NCBI GenBank assembly: GCA_936432065.2
Contig: OW386293.2
Coordinates: 21,712,234-21,776,233 of the forward strand
Length of the DNA stretch: 64,000 nt
Reading direction: 5' to 3'
Source: Rutpela maculata
Lineage: Eukaryota; Arthropoda; Insecta; Coleoptera; Cerambycidae
This document shows, one piece after another, positions 11,030-22,212 of the stretch. The notes beneath the pieces are model-generated. The model did no database searches and was not told where the DNA came from. It saw nothing but the letters and a program-made list of their open reading frames with translations. A program made the translations under genes and the position numbers. Numbering within the stretch: the first letter of the stretch is position 1; each line of letters starts with the position of its first letter.

Positions 11030-11860
11030 ACTCAACTCTTTGAGCCAGGAAAAGGTAAAGGTAAACGTATATTCTTGTGCTAATTATTATCTTAGCCAAG
11101 AAAAGGTAAAGGTAAACGTAAATATGACGCACGAAAACAAAACGTACGACAAAGGTAATCGCACATACCGTATGCACGACAAGATAACCTGCACTAAGTA
11201 AAACTTAGCCAGTAAAAAGGTAAAGGTAAAACATATATTATCCTGCACTAAGTAAAACTTAGCCAGCAAAAAGGTAAAGGTAACGTATCCCACGAAGAAT
11301 TCGTACGAAAAAGGTAAATCTGAACTAATACTTAGATTAGCCAGAAAAGGTAACGTAAGATAGAAAATATAAAACATCACTCTGTACTTACACACAGAAA
11401 ACCAGAAAGGTAACATAAGATACGTAACAAAATGTACGATAAGCTAACGTACATAAAAAGATAGAACAAAATAAAATCCACATTTGCACACAGCAAGCGG
11501 GAAAGGTACTTTATACAGATAAATGTACTACAAAACGTACAACGCATAATTATACAAAAAGATAAAAGCATCCTGTGCTAATTTTTAGCCATCCAGGAAA
11601 AACACTAAACAAAAAGGTACAAAACGTAAGCTATATACAAAAATACTAAAAGGCAAACCTGCACTAATATAAGCTTAGGCAGAAAAGGTATATACATAAA
11701 ACATAACGAAAAAAACCATAATAATTATTTCAGGTTACCAAAACTGTAAAATGTACTTAAAAGGCAAAATAGAAAATATACAAAAGGGCAGAAAATTACA
11801 AACTAGAAAGGTAAACACATGTGAAGGTAAACAAATGAAAAGGTAAAATGCAAAAAGAAA
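11030..11860. repeat. Imperfect tandem repeats inside the LARD-like element
   Basis: The segment is built of 50-100-bp units, each containing AAAAGGTAAAGGTAAACGTA or a close variant and a following TGCACTAAGTAAAACTTAGC-type phrase. The clearest units are near 11041, 11100, 11215 and 11268. Frames in the complement are hydrophobic only because the strand is T-rich; none is a credible protein. Confidence 0.65.
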
Positions 11861-12619
11861 ATGAAGGGCGCCAGGTATTTTAAGGGGAAACACCAACCGA
11901 AAGATAACGTAAAAGACTCAAGACTTAATTTCACAAACGTACTCCAAGAAATTTACTAAAAGAAACTCTACTAAAAAATGCTCAAAAAAATATTATGACA
12001 TGGAATCTCGAACTTTAAGAAAACGTAAAAATCTAAAACTGCCTCAAGCACTAATAGAGGACCAAATTATATCCAAACTAGTACCCAAGCCAACAAGACC
12101 CAAACACTAACAAAAATTGCTACTTACATCCATCTTATCATAACATAACGCAATATAACAGAAATACAGCAAAAATGTATTGACAAGCCAAACGCAAAAT
12201 ATGTATACTGAAACGTAATAAAATAGTACAAATTTAATTACTAGACTGAACACAACAAAATGGTAAAAACACCAAAGCACAACGAAATACGTAAAAATGT
12301 ATACACTGGACAAATCCAGATTTAAATTCAAAACGTATATAAGTTACAAAATGTGCTTATTTAATTCAACATAAATGTACGGCAAAAACCAAAGTAAGGT
12401 AGGTACTAAACCTTTACTTACTAAAACTGAACGAAGAAAGGAAACAAACAATTTGCCAACTAACAAGATACTAAAAGATGTACGAATTGGACTGAAACAA
12501 AGTTTAAATTACCCCAAAAGGTTAAGGTAATAAACTGAACGAAAAGAAATATGTCACATGACGTCACACACTACTCAATGAAGCCAAACATAAATTAATG
12601 TACACTAAAACACATTACA

Positions 12620-14110
12620 AGATACCAAAAACATAGACTCATACTTTAAGAAAAGGTAAAACATAAAATGCACTGCTTATTCACAGATATACCAAAAAAA
12701 CAAAAAAGCAATGTAGACAATGTAAAAGGTATCAAGAAATGTAAGGTACTAAAGAAAATATAAAGGACATCAAAAAAAGGAAATAAATTTAAAAATGCAA
12801 TAGATTGAAAATGTAAGGTTATGCCAAAATCTTTAAACAAAATCGGTACAGTAACACGGCACAATAACAAAATTAAACAAAATCTACAAAGTCAAAAATA
12901 TTAATGATTTAATTCAAAAATCCCCAAGCCGTCTCTGTCCACATAAAAATTATCATATTGCATAAAGTTCACATAAACTGAGACTAAACTCAAAAGATAT
13001 TAAATCCAACCGAACTTCTACTACTAATTTTACTGAAATAGCCAAAAGATATAATTTAATTTCTAACAAAATTTAAATTGTAAAAAGTTAATTCTTCAAA
13101 AAAAATTACTAGAATGCATAAGCGCAAAAAACGAAATCGTTAAACCGAACATAACGCACGAAATGAATTTAATAATTTAGTTCTATTTTCATTTTAAATT
13201 TATTACGAAAAATAAATATTTTACCAAAATATTTTTAACATAAGACGTAAGCTTCTGTACTCAAATACTGAACGTAAACAATGTACGCCAAAGCACGTAG
13301 CAAGATAGCAAAAACCGTAGACTCAAACATAAACAAAAAAAATAAAAGCGGAAAAGTACTACTGAATCACAGAAACACCAAAGAAATGCAAAACAACAAA
13401 AAAATATAAGGAAATCCAAAAAATGCAAGGGAGACATAAAATGGATACGTAAAACAAAAATGACAAATAGTCATACTAGAAAAATACTTAAAATCGATAA
13501 ACATATGACACCAAAATCACTAAAAAATAAAATCGGTACGGTAGCATCAAACGAAAAACTAGAAAAACGTACTAGTGCAAAAGTTGAACTTAAAATTACT
13601 AAAATGTAACGGAAAATTTAAACTGTACAATTTGATTGACCTATACTCACTAAATAAATACAAGCGACCAAATATAGTTAACCATTAAAACCTAAAAATT
13701 CCTAAGCTAACGGCGAAACCATTAAGCCACTCACATCAGTTTCGAAAGCCAAAAAATTCTACTTAAAAGTTTGTAAGGCAACTGAACAAAAGGTAGATAA
13801 AGGAATCAAAAAAAAATTTAAAGTCAAGGCAAATTTAAAATTTCACAAACAACGTTCTTACTCAAAAACAAACAAGTCCTTAAAAATTTTAAAGAACCCA
13901 AAAAAGATATTGATAAACAAAGTTAAAAAATATTAATAATTAAATTCAAAAACTCAGAACCGCCCCTGTCCATATATAGAAATTATCAAATTCTTTAAAT
14001 CTACAATAAACCGAGACTGGACTAAATGTAATTTAATTATAACTCTACTGCACTGACTCTACTGAAATAACATAAAGAATTTACTTTAGTTACTCAATAT
14101 AAAAGGTAAA
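12620..14110. repeat. Diverged internal duplication in the LARD-like element
   Basis: Blocks recur in the same order: CAAGATACCAAAAACATAGA at 12623 with a variant at about 13300, AAAATCGGTACAGTAACAC at 12839 with a variant at about 13531, and AATATTAATGATTTAATTCA at about 12897 with a variant at about 13929. The offset grows from about 680 to about 1030 bp, so the second copy has gained roughly 350 bp. Confidence 0.6.
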
Positions 14111-14401
14111 CTATATAAAAAGTTAACTAGGTACGCACAAAGTTGCCAGAAAAATTGAACAAAAAACTAAATAATTAAACTAGCCACTTAAAGCCATACT
14201 ACATAAGTTGAATTTAATGTTACCATATAGGTAGGTACCATACCGAAATTACGACATTTTATTAATTTCTTTAAAAAAAAACGAAACACCAACAAAGAAT
14301 TTATTACGCGACGGAAACCTCTTTTCTGTTATCCTGATATCTGCTTTTACATCATGTAGAGACAAGAAACTTGTTGAAAATTTTTAATTAGACCTAGCTC
14401 C

Positions 14402-14418
14402 ACGTTTGCACCGCCAAT
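14402..14418 (-). other. Primer-binding site of the LARD-like element
   Basis: The complement reads ATTGGCGGTGCAAACG directly after the 5' LTR end. TGG complements the CCA end of a tRNA, as in gypsy and BEL elements. I cannot assign the tRNA with confidence. Confidence 0.6.
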
Positions 14419-15740
14419 TATAACACCCTGTCTCTCTTGGGGTTATTTAAAATGAATTCTAAATAAATAAAAATACGAAATTAACAATAAACTAATTTAT
14501 TAACAAAGTGGTAGAGCAAATGAGAATAACACTACAGGGTATGGGCGAATAAATTTGTGCTAACGAATAAGGAAGTACAAACAAATAATCAAACAAATGC
14601 ACAGATATACGGAGAGACAGACATAATGGTATTAAATACAAAAGATAAATAGGTAAAACGTAATAAAGGGAGATTGGCCAATTCCGCAAGAAAAAAACTA
14701 TTAATAATAAATAAATGATTGTTCATTCACTTATCAGAATTATTTTCCGAGCAAATTATCCAAGAATGAGCAATTAAATATTTATTTGAGTTTAAATGCA
14801 AAAACAAGCTAGAAGACTTAACTAAAAGGTACAAATGGGAGTATTTATATACCCACAAAAATTTACATAATTCCTCGAACGAAATACGTAAAGATAAATT
14901 TTAATATTAAACATATAGCACTCCAAAAGTAAATTTGAGTGTTTAGTCGAGATAAAAAATTAGCAAGTACAAATTAAGCTTGCTTGAAGTGTTCACGAAA
15001 ACGTAAAGGTAACGAACACGCACTACACTGTGATCAACTTGATAAACTACTGGCTCAAATCTTCCCAAATTGATGACTCGTGCTTAAACAGGAAAATATA
15101 AAGTTCAGATCGGTACTTACATAAGTTCATTTTGGACATTACCAATAAAACGGCAATCCTATTTAAAGTTGAAAACGTAGATTGAACGCACTATTATTTA
15201 GCAACTTTTAGGTGGATATTACACATAACAATACTTATTTCGAAATTTACAGCTCGCAAAAGCGCACATAATCTGGCTGTCAAATTCCTTAACCAGCTTA
15301 AACGAAGGAAAGAGACTAAATAAATAATTAATTTATAATTTTTATGGTTCAACTAAACCATTTAAATTCTGGAACTTTTAATATCTTCACTCAAATTTGG
15401 TTAAAAGATTGACTGTGGGCTCGCTTAAAGCGGCCGTGGAAAAGTATCATGGCTACCGCTCGGCTCGGTATTTATCTCTTCCCCCACTAGTAGTCGAAAT
15501 ACCTCACTCATAAAACCCGCGAATTTAAACTATGGTTTCTCATTGGAGGAAAGGCATTATTTTAAAATGTTTACCAGTAAAGCCGAGAACTAGGCGACGG
15601 TTACGTTACCTTCTAGAACCTTACAGTAGCGGCGATAATTTATTTTTTAAGAGGTAACAAAATAGGTAATTTATGTACGGAAAATACGAAATAATGTAAA
15701 TGAAGGGCTTTTATGCCTATGAATAAAAATGACCGTTACA
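14419..15740 (-). repeat. 5' LTR of the LARD-like element
   Basis: Direct copy of 8682-10002; the minus-strand element begins here at 15740. The right flank CTTT at 15741-15744 matches the left flank at 8678-8681. Confidence 0.85.
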
Positions 15741-15915
15741 CTTTGAGACGTCCTCATGCGTATTTGCTTTTTAATTTTGCCACAGAGTAACACCTCCTAA
15801 CTTAACTTTCGTGTTTACGTTTGCTTGTGTGAAAACGTTGTGTTGTGTATTCACGTTTACTATTCGGCGTATTTTGAAGATTTTGTTAGTTTATGATTCT
15901 GTTTTGTGTTGAGAA

Positions 15916-16060
15916 ATGAAAAATACTTATTATAGACACTGTATAGTGTCACTGTGTAATAACACAAATATTAAATTAGCAAATAAAATGTTTATTCGCG
16001 TGCCTAAAGATAAAAACGCCATTTATGTATGTGAAGATTATTTTAATGTAAATATCTATA
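15916..16060 (+). pseudogene. THAP zinc-finger domain fragment
   Basis: From the ATG at 15916 the frame gives a short protein with HCIVSLCNNT (the C-x4-C of a THAP domain), then NKMFIRVPKDKN (the FPKD-like motif) and YVCEDYFN (the C-x2-H-like zinc ligands, with His replaced by Tyr). THAP domains are DNA-binding modules of P-element-type transposases and of host proteins derived from them. Between PKDKN and the last motif about 30 residues of a normal THAP domain, including the conserved Trp, are missing. It is therefore an internally deleted relic. I see no downstream transposase core. It lies just outside the right end of the LARD-like element. Confidence 0.6.
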
Positions 16061-17579
16061 TTAAGTATAGCCAAAATACCAAGAATTGAACTTTTAGATA
16101 TGATATTATATTACAGGTTACAGGTCAGTATTGAAGCTTATTTTGTTTTACCATTGAATAGAGTCTCATAAACTTTAATTTCTTTAAATACTATGTTTAT
16201 TTATAAAGATATGCATATTACTTTTCCGTTGAAAATGTTTTTCTGATTTCACATACAGAAGTACAGGACACAATATAATATGGGTATAAATTAGGTAGCC
16301 AAATTAAATTGACTCCTTTAAAAAGACCAGAAAGAAGAGATATAAACAAATATGAACTAAAATGAAACAAAGTCATTAGGCATACATGGTAACAGTATAT
16401 ATTTATTTTATACATTTATTAATTAATTAAAACATAATATTATAAACATTTTAATACTTACTTGCTTACTAGCTTTAACACCATGTACTTTAGCAAGAGA
16501 GAAACTCTCAGTGTTCTTAATGTATGAAGCCACCATAAACATATCTACACTACATAAATTGCTTGATTGTTCTTTTGAAAAACCTGCACCAGTTATTTAT
16601 AACCAAAAGTGTACCACACAAGCTTATATATATAACAAATATCACTCAAAATCAACGAATATTGAAGATGTTTTCCAACGAATACGTATTAGGCAATCCA
16701 AACCATTCCAACATGGCGCGGAAGGCAAACATTCGGTTTCATTCGTTAAACGTTTGTGTTTTTCTATTGGCTTGGCTACGTTTCCGGAATTTAATGAAAA
16801 TATACCCGTGTTTGTCCTCCATGCCATATTAAAAAAAATTTTGACGTTGGATCGCTTAATCTGGCTATGGGCTTTTACACGAAGTAGTATTTAAATTTTA
16901 GGTTAGGTTGTGTTCACTGCTAGTTGTTTCTGACAAATGCAAATGCGCATACGGAATTGTCAAAGCCAAAACCGAATCGGTGCCGCTTGACGCCGAGCCG
17001 TCGTCCGACTTTCTCTCCCTGACATCACGTTTCAAGACTGGGTAAAATTAGTCAGATTTTAATCGCTTATACTTCTGGAAGAGATTTTTTTTGTCTATGG
17101 GGTTTTTAATGATGTTAGTTTACGATTTTGAGTATTTTAATTCAATATTATTTTTTGGGCAAGTTCCCTATTGTATCGTTGTTACTTTCATTAAAATAAA
17201 TGAACCCAAGAGATTGATGAAAAATTAATTATTACTTTATACAGCTTTGTGGTCCGCGAGTTATGTACGACTAACGGTAAACGATTTTAAAAAACCCAGT
17301 AAGCAACACACGTTGGTTGGGGTCCCAAGCGTGGCACTCGTCCACTTTTTTTAATAAAATGTGATTACGTGGTGAGCGCGTGCTAATGAGATTTTTTAGC
17401 TCCCATTTTTCCAAGTACATGACACCTCTCATGAAAATGAAAATAAGAGGGGAAGAATTTGGCTAGGCTGATAAACGTTATCCCCATAAAAACAAATCGA
17501 GTGCCCGTTACTTCATCGTCGAGCATGATAATCATTTCATTTACTCAGACTTCACAATATAAAATATATACTTAGTTTA
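16061..17579. other. Spacer without a recognised gene
   Basis: A plus-strand frame of 127 codons at 16511-16894 and an overlapping minus-strand frame have no recognisable motif, and I do not treat them as genes. Around 16960-17030 there is a GC-richer patch that I cannot place. Confidence 0.4.
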
Positions 17580-17655
17580 GCTTCTCAGTGTGATTCAAAC
17601 CCTCGACTCCGTGGTCACAAGCTAAACATCGTAAGCACTGCGCTATTGATTCGTT
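17580..17655 (-). mobile_element. Diverged tRNA-like SINE head
   Basis: The complement of CTCCGTGGTCACAAGCTAAA (17606-17625) and the adjacent GTAAGCACTGCGCT lines up base for base with the first head of the SINE at 1661-1735 (there CCCCGTGGTCGCAAGCTTAA). The box B-like part, complement of GATTCAAACCC at 17592, has decayed. Orientation minus. The body and tail are not clear. Confidence 0.55.
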
Positions 17656-18019
17656 TCACAATGAAACAAATAATAGTAAAATGAAATTAAAAGTCTGTTC
17701 GCTGATAAAATCCCGGTCGTATAGTGTATCGTCCGGAGGTCTATCCTTCCTTTTTTTAATGAAATATTGTTTGTAACCTAATCTGTAACGTAAGTTTTAA
17801 TCTTTGTGGTCAAGTTATGTCCGACGTGCGTCATTTCTATTGTTCGACAGCAAGCCAATTTGCGTAACGCGTGTCGTCATCGAATGCGGCTGGCGGTTTC
17901 AGAGACGGGTCGATTTTCTCGGAATTCGGGTATAGCAGGTATAGTGCACTTATTTCAATTAGTGCATAAGAGGGCAATTCTAGTCTTGTTCTACTGTTAA
18001 AATATTAAACATGCGTCCT

Positions 18020-18300
18020 GGTGATTTTCAAATCCGCAATCACAGCAGTTAGTTTTGAAATTGTTGGAATATTTTCAAAAGGAAAATGAAAATGGTGGAC
18101 CTCTATTGTCAATAAAAGCTATTCAAAGGCGAGTGGGTGAGGCATTAAAAATCGATGAAAAGACTGTAAGAAAAATAGCTAAAGACGACAAAGAAAATGT
18201 GGAACCTTAAGTTTCGGTAAAGCGGAATCGTAAAAAGTCCAAAACAGAGTTACACGGTGCTGTAAAATATGAAATAAAAAATCAGCAGCTACTGGAAACG
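18020..18300 (+). pseudogene. IS630/Tc1-type transposase, N-terminal piece (part 1 of 4)
   Basis: Around 18055-18240 the plus strand reads LLEYFQKENENGG, then SIKAIQRRVGEALKIDEKTV and RKIAKDDKENVEP. This is the helix-turn-helix N-terminus (SxxKVxxRVAxALGIxxxTVxRI pattern) of a family of insect DDE_3 transposases. A stop follows the last motif, and the rest is missing here. The middle and C-terminal parts of what looks like the same gene, in the same orientation, are at 21838, 25215 and 28217. The gene therefore appears to have been split by later insertions. The protein would have acted as a cut-and-paste transposase; it is now dead. Confidence 0.65.
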
Positions 18301-19414
18301 GCTGGAACCTCCCCACCCGGTGAATCTTTGAAGCCGAAAAGAGCACTAAACAATATGAAGGTTCTCATTTAATTATATTTATTAAGTTGAAATATTTTTT
18401 TCATATTAAATCAGAAAAAAAGTCTTGCGTTCGGTGGGATTTGGACCTAAGAACTTGAGTGTTAAATTTATAGTCTGCACAACATTAATATTTTATTCAA
18501 TGTTTTAATATAAATATATGCTTCATCGGATCCTAGCCCGGGGCCAGCCAGACAACCACGGTGAACACCGCCGAGGCGAGTGTTATGCTGGACGGGGTAG
18601 GTCCGGTTTGGCTTGGAGAAAAATAGAAAAGTAGCTCCTGTCTTCTGTAGGCAGGCTTAATAATAACTAGGTTAAAATTATAATGTGTCCACATGGACCT
18701 AAAATTAATATAAAACTAAACACAATACTATAAAAACGTTCGTAGGCAAGAGCACTTAATAATTTTGATTATTGGTACAGGAAACAACCAAACGAAAAAA
18801 CCTGTTCGTTGGTAATGGGATGGATGGCAGGGATGGCCATCTTTGGAAAAAACCATATAACTCTTGGCGGACAGCTTCCCTGCCAGATGTAACCAGGGTA
18901 GTGTTCATGGTGGATCGTTTAAGTTTAAGTTGGTATATTTTGTTTTATCTTTTGGCCTCTACCGATTTTTCACTAAATGGGTCGGGGAAGTGATAGCTGT
19001 CAAATTTTTGGTTCCAATGTTTCTCTGGAGAATTTGGTTTTTGAGAAATGTTTAGGTTGATACCAATGTCTTAAATTATTTTTAGGTTATGTAGTACAAT
19101 TTTTAGGTTATGTTGCCGGAACTAGCGGAAATAGTTTTTAAAATATAATGTCACTGTCACTTTTAAAGTTTTATTGGAAAAAACTCACCGAAAGCGCTCC
19201 GGTGGGGTTGCTTACACTTGTAGGGCTTGTAAGCGGTTCAGGATGGCCTCTCACACCATCCGTGGACTTTATAAACGTCGAAAAAACTTGTAATCTCTCG
19301 ATGCACTTGACACGTCAAAAATACTCAGCATACAGTCTGCACGCTTTAATACACTAGCAGATAACTTATACCACAGATGGACCCGTAGTAGGAATTTTCC
19401 TTTGAGTCCATTTA

Positions 19415-19600
19415 ATAAAATTTGACATTTTTCTGAAAAGTGACATTTTTCCAAAAAATTTGACATTTTTCTGAAGTGACATTTCTCCGAAAATTTAACA
19501 TTTTTTCGAAAATTTGACAATTTTCAAACATTTGACATTTTTCTGAAAGGTGACATTTCTTCGAAAATTTGACGTTTTTTCAAAAATTTGACATAAGTCG
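19415..19600. repeat. Degenerate short tandem repeat
   Basis: About eight copies of a 17-22-bp unit of the form TTTGACATTTTTCTGAAAAG, with drift (TTCCAAAAAA, TTCGAAAATT and so on). Simple-sequence origin is likely. Confidence 0.75.
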
Positions 19601-20045
19601 ATATTTGTACCAGTTCTTCTGCTGTAAGATGTTTTCTTATTTGTGATGACGTAGGTGTATCATTAATTCACTTACATTCCGTCCGTTCACAATATTTCCA
19701 CCCACATTTCAAATTTTAATTGGATGTTTCAAATCGTTAAGTCAATGTCTGTACCAGTTTGCCTGTTGTAAGAATATGTCTTATTTGTGACGTCATGTAA
19801 ATGTAGGTGTATTATTAATTCTCTTTTATTCCGTTCATTTGCAATATTTCCACCTATTTTCAAATTTCAATTCAATAACGCTAACCGTTAAGTTGATATC
19901 TGTACCAGTTTGTCTGTTGTAATAATTTTTCATTTTTGTGACGTCATGTGACGTAGGTGTATTATTAATTCACTCGTAATCCGTCCGTCTACAATATTTA
20001 TACCTACGTTTCAAATTTCAGTTCGATATTCCCGAGTTATCAGCC
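19598..20045. repeat. Three tandem copies of a roughly 145-bp unit
   Basis: Units start at about 19598, 19741 and 19892, each with a TCTGTACCAGTTTG-like start. Each then has a TGTGACGTCATG-like block, TAGGTGTATTATTAATTC, and a CAATATTTCCACC-to-TTTCAAATTTCA stretch. Units two and three are closer to each other than to unit one. Minisatellite-like; no coding role. Confidence 0.8.
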
Positions 20046-21639
20046 GAAATCACTGAACACCTCTGTCATTATTAGAATATCACCCTGTACATTGCACTGC
20101 TTTGAGGACAAAAGACTATAAATTTCGCTTGGCGGAGATTTTAAAAATCAGTATCAAATATAATTTGGGCATATGGCAAAATCGAAATTTTGTGTTGAAA
20201 CGTATATAGCAGCGAAACCATTAATCCTACAGACATTTTTTGACAAAGCAAATTCATCATCATTTTATTGTCTTTCTAATAGATCCCTACTATTTTTTTG
20301 CCAAAATCAATATTTATCTAGATATTCGCAAGAGAAGAGAAAAAAACACGCTTCCTTGGAAAATGTAAATTTCCACTTATTTCGTTCCTAACGTCCTTAT
20401 TTTTTGTCTTATGTCAAAAAATAAAAAATAATTTTTTGTAGCATTAAATTCTCTACACATTCATTAGGAGTATTTTGGCCTAGGGACCGCCGTTTAAGAG
20501 TTATGGAGGTTTAAAGAGAAAAAATTCGAGATTTTAGACGAATTTCAAAAAAGTCTCCACTTTGTCCGACCGTATCTCGGTAATTTTTGGAGCAGCACAA
20601 AAATCCAAAAAAGCACTTTTAGGTAATTTAATTATCTACAATTTCGTTAGGTCAAAATTTTTTGCCGTAGGAGTCGCCGTTTAGAAGTTACGAACGATTT
20701 AATGAAAAAAGTGCATGACACCGTCATCTTGAAAGGCCCGCCGTACCCAAACGAAAAGTCCCACCAAAATTTCGAGTGCGGCAAAACGTTCCTGACATTA
20801 TGTAGTTTTTCTTAGGGAGTTATTATTTTTGAGCTATCTCGCACAGTTTCCGAGTTACAGATGAAAAACCGTTTTCAGAGTTGCAGCATCCGAGGGTAAA
20901 TTTTGGTCGAAAACAAGACATCTAAATTTACTTGTTTTTTAAAAAATACGATACCGCGACGGCCGTACTATGTAGCGATGGAAAGAGAAAGACTTTTAGT
21001 TGATCCGCATCGTAAATTGCATGTCGAAATTCGAAAATTCAGCTCGGCACGAACGAATCAAAAGTGACATTTTTGCAATTTTTCGTTTGACGTTTCTCGA
21101 TCGCGAATTTGTGTTAGAAGAGTGTCCATCTTCCATCTCGTTCCGCCGCACAAAAGAGATAGACAGTCTTTGCGCGTTAATAACTAATTAACCGTAGATA
21201 ATTAGTCGTTCGGAATGTCGCGTTGAGATCTAGAATTTCACTCTCGTCAAATTAGTACAGTCTCGATTCCGTCAATAGTCTCTAAGAAAAGCCTTTGCGG
21301 CTGCAAATTTGCAAAGAGTAAGGGGCACAGCCCTGTATTATTTTGTGGTATACGTTCTCTGACACTAGTCTATCGAACGTTAAGTTAGACTATAAAATTT
21401 ATCTTACACAAGAAGCGTGTTATTATGTTAATGTTAATGTTAATTTTTTTCACTGAAACCAAATCGAAAAGTGATATATCGTTGAAATCGGAATTTTTAC
21501 TGCGTCTCAATGGTTCAATTACAAATTGTAAGTAATCATAAAATAAACAACTTGTTGTGCCAAAACGGCACTGAACGTAATCCGATTTCAACCAAAACCT
21601 TTTCAGATCTTCTGGAGCACTAAAGAAACCCTCATGCAA

Positions 21640-21835
21640 AGTTTCATCCAAATCCGTTTGGTAGCTTCGCCGCTATCGTGCTAACATACATACACACATA
21701 CATACACACAGACATTTTTCAAAACCAACTTTTTTGGGTTCCTGGGACCTCAAAACGTAAAGATTTGATGTTATCTCAATTTTCGATTTTGGACTAATTG
21801 TAGTAACCTCCCACAATTTTATTGTGGGGAGGTTA
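21640..21835. repeat. Repeat end with ACATACAC tract and terminal hairpin
   Basis: Contains AAGTTTCATCCAAATCCG, a phrase common near the 3' ends of insect retroposons. It is followed by an (ACATACAC)-like microsatellite at 21683-21713 and a strong hairpin at 21805-21834, with stem CCTCCCACAA pairing with TTGTGGGGAGG (one bulge). Immediately after it the broken transposase gene resumes, so this hairpin probably marks the end of the inserted DNA. Confidence 0.5.
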
Positions 21836-21837
21836 AA

Positions 21838-22212
21838 ATGTTATTTACGATATGGTGTCTGATCATAAACATATTACCTTGGCTATCCTTTTAGAAGAGC
21901 TAAAATCTAGAGCAATAGTTGATATTGGCCGTACCAGTTTATATAAAGTGATTAAAAATTAGTCTTTTTCTTTCAAAAAGATGAAAATAGAAAAGTACTG
22001 TGTGAAAGACCCTAAATTTATCTAAAATGGCTAGTTTTTACGCAAATGCGTAAAAAATTTAAAAAGTAATGACCTTAAAGATGTAGTGTTCTTAGACGAA
22101 ACTTGGATCTTTAGCAGAGAAGGGTTAAAACGTTCTTGGCAAGTGATTCCAGTAAATCAAAAAGGCGTCGTACAGCTACAGAAGGTAGAAGATTTATAGT
22201 GTACATGCAGGA
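21838..22212 (+). pseudogene. IS630/Tc1-type transposase, middle piece (part 2 of 4)
   Basis: The frame from about 21842 reads VIYDMVSDHKHITLAILLEE then IGRTSLYKVIKN, a stop, and FSFKKMKIEKYCVKDPKFI. This is the second helix-turn-helix and linker of the family. Another stretch gives DVVFLDETWIFSREGLKRSW, where LDETW carries the first catalytic Asp. After a frameshift it continues RRFIV and then HAGS (the RxIVVHAG strand of DDE_3 folds). Reading stops making sense at about 22212. Several stops and at least two frameshifts show long decay. It continues from the piece at 18020 and is continued at 25215. Confidence 0.7.

Larger units (their letters stand above)
8682..15740 (-). mobile_element. 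Non-coding LTR retrotransposon (LARD-like)
   Basis: Two direct repeats of about 1321 bp (8682-10002 and 14419-15740) bound 4.4 kb. The flanking 4-bp CTTT (8678-8681 and 15741-15744) is a target duplication. Reading the minus strand, the LTR starts TGTAACGG and ends GGGTGTTATA. A TGG-starting primer site follows the 5' LTR, and a polypurine tract immediately precedes the 3' LTR. All hallmarks of retrotransposition are present, yet no frame longer than about 110 codons exists inside and none resembles gag or pol. By eye the LTRs differ at about 15 positions, so the insertion is not ancient. It must depend on proteins supplied by another element. Length and layout fit a large retrotransposon derivative (LARD). 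Confidence 0.85.
18360..21835. other. 3.5-kb insertion between transposase parts 1 and 2
   Basis: DNA separating two pieces of one decayed transposase gene, so probably one or more inserted elements. It holds a degenerate tRNA-like stretch (complement of GGTGGGATTTGGACC, near 18433), short-unit repeats (19415-19600), a 140-bp triplicated unit (19598-20045), long non-coding text of decayed-repeat type (20050-21640) and a hairpin-ended tail (21640-21835). I cannot fix the exact ends, and no coding region is recognisable. Confidence 0.45.

Noticed and set aside
10890..12870. Several hydrophobic minus-strand frames (64-109 codons)
   Set aside because: They are Phe/Leu/Tyr-rich only because the complement is T-rich repeat DNA inside a non-coding LTR element; no domain motif is present.
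16511..16894. 127-codon plus-strand open frame
   Set aside because: No recognisable motif, overlapping open frames on both strands, and no start or splice context; likely a chance frame.
19598..20045. CRISPR-like array
   Set aside because: Repeats are long, diverged and directly adjacent without unique spacers, and the DNA is animal; this is a minisatellite.
21385..21651. 88-codon minus-strand frame
   Set aside because: It covers the AAGTTTCATCCAAATCCG repeat tail and a TTAATG microsatellite; no independent support.
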